Shown in pieces: positions 6,964-8,916 of a DNA stretch of 8,916 nt. The notes beneath the pieces were generated by a model that saw only the letters and a list, made by a program, of their open reading frames with translations, was not told the origin of the DNA and searched no databases. The DNA comes from Nitrospirales bacterium. Lineage in GTDB: Bacteria > Nitrospirota > Nitrospiria > Nitrospirales > UBA8639. A program made the translations under genes and the position numbers. Positions within the stretch are counted from its first letter, which is position 1; the number at the start of each line of letters is the position of its first letter. The DNA lies in contig BQIY01000064.1 of NCBI GenBank assembly GCA_021604265.1, positions 1 through 8,916 on the forward strand. Reading direction: 5' to 3'.

Positions 6964-7317
6964 GCCCACTCTCCTCCATTCTCAGGATAATCTCACAGTC
7001 TTTTGAGCATGCGTGCAAATGTCCGTCAGTATGGTTATGGACTCCGTGACTTCGGAGTTTGGTTGATGGTTTCCACCAGTCCATATTGACATCCTTTTCT
7101 TCTTCAACTGTTCACGCAATCCCCAGATTTTTATTTGATGGGTGCGCAGGCATGAGATACACGCGGCGCGAGAATGAGTGAAGACAGGAGCGAACGACTC
7201 CTATGCACATCTTTGCTCGTTGAGCTTGAGGAAAGAATGAAAAAGGCTTGTTGTCCCTAGTGTGGAGTTTCGTTTCGGGGTGTGCAGGCGGTGGGGTGTG
7301 ACGGAAGAATCGTGGAG
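6964..7317. other. 354-base gap between convergent genes
   Basis: The MoaD-like gene enters from the left and lpxC from the right, so both transcripts should end here. I see no strong intrinsic terminator with a T-run on either strand. The gap holds overlapping inverted repeats at 7036-7085, a small AGGAG/CTCCT repeat (7186-7190 and 7198-7202), GCTC-GTT-GAGC (7215-7225), and a short + strand frame at 7174-7326 interrupted by one TAG. No RNA gene is recognisable. Confidence 0.6.
7036..7085 (+). terminator. Overlapping alternative hairpins, possible weak terminator
   Basis: ACTCCG (7041-7046) pairs with CGGAGT (7053-7058) across a six-base loop, and two G-T pairs extend the stem outwards. Separately TATGGACT (7036-7043) pairs perfectly with AGTCCATA (7078-7085). 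The two folds share bases 7041-7043, so they compete. Sequence after the first stem is only mildly T-rich. It lies about 75 bases after the MoaD-like stop codon, a sensible place for a terminator, but the case is weak. Confidence 0.3.
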
Positions 7318-7326
7318 CTAAAATGA
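7174..7326 (+). pseudogene. Possible remnant of a small Cys-rich protein, interrupted by TAG
   Basis: From ATG 7174 the frame reads MSEDRSERLLCTSLLVELEE, then RMKKACCP, where TAG at 7258-7260 stops it after 29 codons. Without the stop it continues as CGVSFRGVQAVGCDGRIVELK to a TGA at 7324-7326. A CCPxCG knuckle followed by GCDG looks like half of a zinc ribbon, which makes the frame look meaningful on both sides of the stop. A second ATG at 7237 has GAGGAAAG just before it. The stretch is short and such a frame can arise by chance. It overlaps the lpxC stop codon at its end. Read as a decayed gene, a real 29-residue peptide, or noise; I cannot decide. Confidence 0.2.
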
Positions 7327-8265
7327 AGAATACACATGCTGGGCATCGGATGCGGTTGATACCTTTGAATCGTGGTCTGATACCGAAGAGGCAGTCGCGT
7401 TGCCTTCAACATCGGTGTTTATCAGTATCCAGGAATCAGGATTCGCATTAATGGCTGTGACTAATTCAGCGTGGAGTTGATGGCCTGCTCGATCAGCAAC
7501 GAAGTGACCAATAACCGGCACTCCGAGTAAGGCTAAATCACCGATAAGGTCTAGGATTTTGTGACGAACGCATTCATCGGTATAGCGGAGGCCAGTTTCA
7601 TTCAATAGTTCTGTTTCCGAAAAGACGAGTGTATTTTCCAATGATCCTCCCATCCCAAGCCCTCGAGACCAGAGTCCTTCCACTTCTTCCTTGAACGCAA
7701 ATGTTCTGGCGCTTGCAATATTTCGTTGAAATTCTGTTGGCGAAGAGTGGTGGACATAGGTTTGAGATTGAATGAGCGGGTGATCATACTCTATAGAATA
7801 CGAAACTTTCTGTAGTGGGGCAGGGTAGACGGTCAGTGATTTGTTGCCGCGTTCAACCGATAGAGGACGTACAATTTTTAAATACGTTCTCGGAATCGTT
7901 TGCTCGATAATTCCCGCTTCTTGCAGCAACTTCACAAATGGCGCCGAACTGCCATCCAGCGCGGGGATTTCATTGCCTGCAAGCTCGAGGCTGGCATTAT
8001 CAATTTCAAGTCCAGAAAGTGCAGAAAGGAGATGTTCAACCGTTTGGATTTGAAACGCATTGAAGCTCAATGCTGTACATAAATCCGTTGGATGGAGGCA
8101 CTGTATGGTGGCAGGGCAGGCTTCAAGCACACCTGAGGTGATTTTATGAAAGACGAGGCCGGTGCCGGGAGGCGCCGGGTGAATTGTCAGTTCAGCCGTT
8201 TCTCCAGAGTGCAGTCCTACTCCTGAAACGGAGATCGCCTTGCCAATCGTTTGTTGAAATCTCAT
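7318..8265 (-). CDS. lpxC: UDP-3-O-acyl-N-acetylglucosamine deacetylase
   Basis: Cytoplasmic zinc amidase that removes the N-acetyl group from UDP-3-O-acyl-GlcNAc, the committed step of lipid A synthesis. The N-terminal signature is ISVSGVGLHSGETAELTI (11-28), with PAPPGTGLVF next. TVEHLLSALSGLEIDN gives Glu77 and zinc ligand His78. ECVRHKILDLIGDLALLG gives zinc ligands His235 and Asp239. Catalytic His262 lies in DRAGHQLH. ALDGSSAPFV, RTFAF and GGSLENTLVF are further family blocks. The protein has 315 residues, slightly over the usual 300-310, owing to a Ser/Asp-rich tail after about 286. The start is supported by GAGAGG five bases before the ATG on the - strand. No other lipid A gene is in the window. 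In enterobacteria LpxC level is controlled by proteolysis through its C-terminus; whether this tail matters is unknown. Confidence 0.97.
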   Translation of the reverse strand: MRFQQTIGKAISVSGVGLHSGETAELTIHPAPPGTGLVFHKITSGVLEACPATIQCLHPTDLCTALSFNAFQIQTVEHLLSALSGLEIDNASLELAGNEIPALDGSSAPFVKLLQEAGIIEQTIPRTYLKIVRPLSVERGNKSLTVYPAPLQKVSYSIEYDHPLIQSQTYVHHSSPTEFQRNIASARTFAFKEEVEGLWSRGLGMGGSLENTLVFSETELLNETGLRYTDECVRHKILDLIGDLALLGVPVIGHFVADRAGHQLHAELVTAINANPDSWILINTDVEGNATASSVSDHDSKVSTASDAQHVYSSF

Positions 8266-8300
8266 TCATGCCTCTCATTAGGTTTGAGTCGAAAACTGAA

Positions 8301-8329
8301 ATTGTAAAACTCTCAATAAAAATGAGCAA
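8301..8329 (-). promoter_or_regulatory. lpxC: Candidate sigma70-type promoter for lpxC
   Basis: On the - strand TTGCTC (8329-8324) and TACAAT (8306-8301) are separated by 17 bases. The -10 box matches consensus at five of six positions; the -35 box keeps only TTG. Transcription would begin near 8294, giving a leader of about 30 bases that contains the GAGAGG ribosome site. Found by eye; the -35 is weak. Confidence 0.4.
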
Positions 8330-8355
8330 TTAAGATGCCGAATTATGAATGAGCA
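8321..8355. repeat. Two direct copies of AATGAGCA overlapping the lpxC promoter
   Basis: AATGAGCA occurs at 8321-8328 and again at 8348-8355, start to start 27 bases. The first copy overlaps the proposed -35 box of lpxC. Such placement could suit an activator or repressor site, but eight-base repeats also arise by chance in AT-rich DNA. Confidence 0.25.
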
Positions 8356-8562
8356 CAAACGATCACGAACTGAATAAAATGTATAATGATGGTAACGCGT
8401 TTATCCTCAAAGGTCCAGTACAAATGTTGCGTGAATGTTGCACCTGTATCATTTTTGCCTACCCTAGTGAATCCAAGTAAGTTCTTGCTCGCCCTATCAA
8501 CGATCCCCTGCGATGACGTACTTCAACCATGCAGAAGTTATTGGAACCCGCGATAAGGGCGT

Positions 8563-8904
8563 TTATGAATTGATGAGAAAGGGTTGCGTGAATACGGCGT
8601 ATTCTTTTGGAAGATGATCGCATTTGTTTGATTGAATCAGTCCGCGAATGATTCCGTGGTGTTTTTTCGTGAGCCCTGACTCAATAAACGCTTGTTCAAA
8701 GAGGGGCCATCTGAGATGACGATGAGTGGCGAGTTGTTCCCGTTCCTCTTGAGATTTCTGTTGTAACGCGGTCGAGAAAAATCGAATGGCTTTCTCGACG
8801 CTGTTATAGGGAGGCGCAAGATGGAGACAGGCGTAAAATTGTTCAAGGTGATAGCGGAAGTCCTCACGGAGCGATAGCACGAGGTTGTCAGGTTGTTGGC
8901 TCAT
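8563..8904 (-). CDS. Hypothetical protein, mostly helical (start possibly outside window)
   Basis: I do not recognise this protein. From the ATG at 8904 it has 113 residues. The frame stays open to the window edge (Leu-Asp-Asn-Pro before the Met), and no ribosome site is visible in the 12 remaining bases, so the true start may lie further upstream. It is rich in charged and aromatic residues and should be mainly alpha-helical and soluble: LREDFRYHLEQFYACLHL, then VEKAIRFFSTALQQK, LFEQAFIESGLTKKHHGII, and a tail KEYAVFTQPFLINS. There is no signal peptide, no membrane helix and no clear metal motif; the two Cys residues are far apart. It is read in the same direction as lpxC but is 297 bases upstream of it with a candidate promoter between, so co-transcription is doubtful. 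Confidence 0.6.
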   Translation of the reverse strand: MSQQPDNLVLSLREDFRYHLEQFYACLHLAPPYNSVEKAIRFFSTALQQKSQEEREQLATHRHLRWPLFEQAFIESGLTKKHHGIIRGLIQSNKCDHLPKEYAVFTQPFLINS

Positions 8905-8916
8905 TGGGTTATCCAG

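Larger units (their letters stand above)
8266..8562. other. Gap upstream of lpxC
   Basis: These 297 bases separate lpxC from the next - strand gene. The half next to lpxC is AT-rich and contains a candidate lpxC promoter and two direct copies of AATGAGCA. A + strand TATAAT lies at 8382-8387 without a matching -35 box. The half next to the 8563 gene shows no convincing fold. No gene of ordinary length fits on either strand. Confidence 0.55.

Noticed and set aside
7841..8082. Two + strand frames opposite lpxC
   Set aside because: Antisense shadows of a clearly conserved gene, with no motif of their own.
8424..8480. + strand 18-codon frame MLRECCTCIIFAYPSESK, downstream of a TATAAT at 8382-8387
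   Set aside because: The TATAAT lacks a -35 partner at 17 bases, the ribosome site is poor, and a frame this short is expected by chance.
8426..8593. 11-base direct repeat GTTGCGTGAAT at 8426-8436 and 8583-8593
   Set aside because: Several 11-base matches are expected by chance in a window of this size, and one copy is within coding sequence.
8590..8604. Palindrome GAATACG-G-CGTATTC within the 8563-8904 gene
   Set aside because: It lies inside coding sequence near the gene's 3' end; as RNA the one-base centre leaves only a weak stem, and no operator role is suggested by position.

Overview
The window looks like chromosomal DNA of a Gram-negative bacterium. LpxC, the committed enzyme of lipid A synthesis, shows that it makes an LPS-type outer membrane. 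The ScpA/ScpB pair, the large FAD/Fe-S oxidoreductase fused to Cys-rich domains, and the balanced base composition remind me of Nitrospirota (Nitrospira-like) genomes. That placement rests on remembered family resemblance and is tentative. I see no insertion sequence, phage gene, CRISPR array, tRNA or rRNA.

Layout. On the + strand: a peroxiredoxin of the 1-Cys/Prx6-like group whose 5' end lies outside the window (1-615); an exported, C-terminally membrane-anchored protein with a Phe-rich pentapeptide-like solenoid (about 843-1949); scpA (2057-2860) and scpB (2955-3722), the kleisin and partner subunits of the SMC condensin; a 932-residue fusion of a GlcD-type FAD oxidase, a 2x[4Fe-4S] ferredoxin-like domain and two CCG-type domains (3817-6615); and a 92-residue MoaD/ThiS-like beta-grasp protein (6685-6963). 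A 354-base gap follows. On the - strand: lpxC (8265-7318), preceded by a roughly 300-base gap with a candidate promoter, and an unrecognised protein of at least 113 residues (8904-8563) whose reading frame is open to the window edge.

How the genes fit together. scpA, scpB, the oxidoreductase and the MoaD-like gene run in one direction with gaps of 94, 94 and 69 bases and could be one transcription unit; a plausible sigma70-like promoter lies before scpA. The first two serve chromosome condensation and segregation. The last two may form a redox pair: a membrane-associated 2-hydroxyacid dehydrogenase type enzyme and a small ubiquitin-fold protein without the Gly-Gly tail of a sulfur carrier. 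lpxC is transcribed towards this block, so the 6964-7317 gap is where both units should terminate.

Most of the window is housekeeping. The parts most worth a second look are the oxidoreductase plus GG-less MoaD-like pair, with both CCG motifs altered in the same way; the exported pentapeptide-like protein; short inverted repeats with a shared GTTCTC/GAGAAC core before scpA and scpB; and a short Cys-rich reading frame broken by one TAG in the convergent gap.
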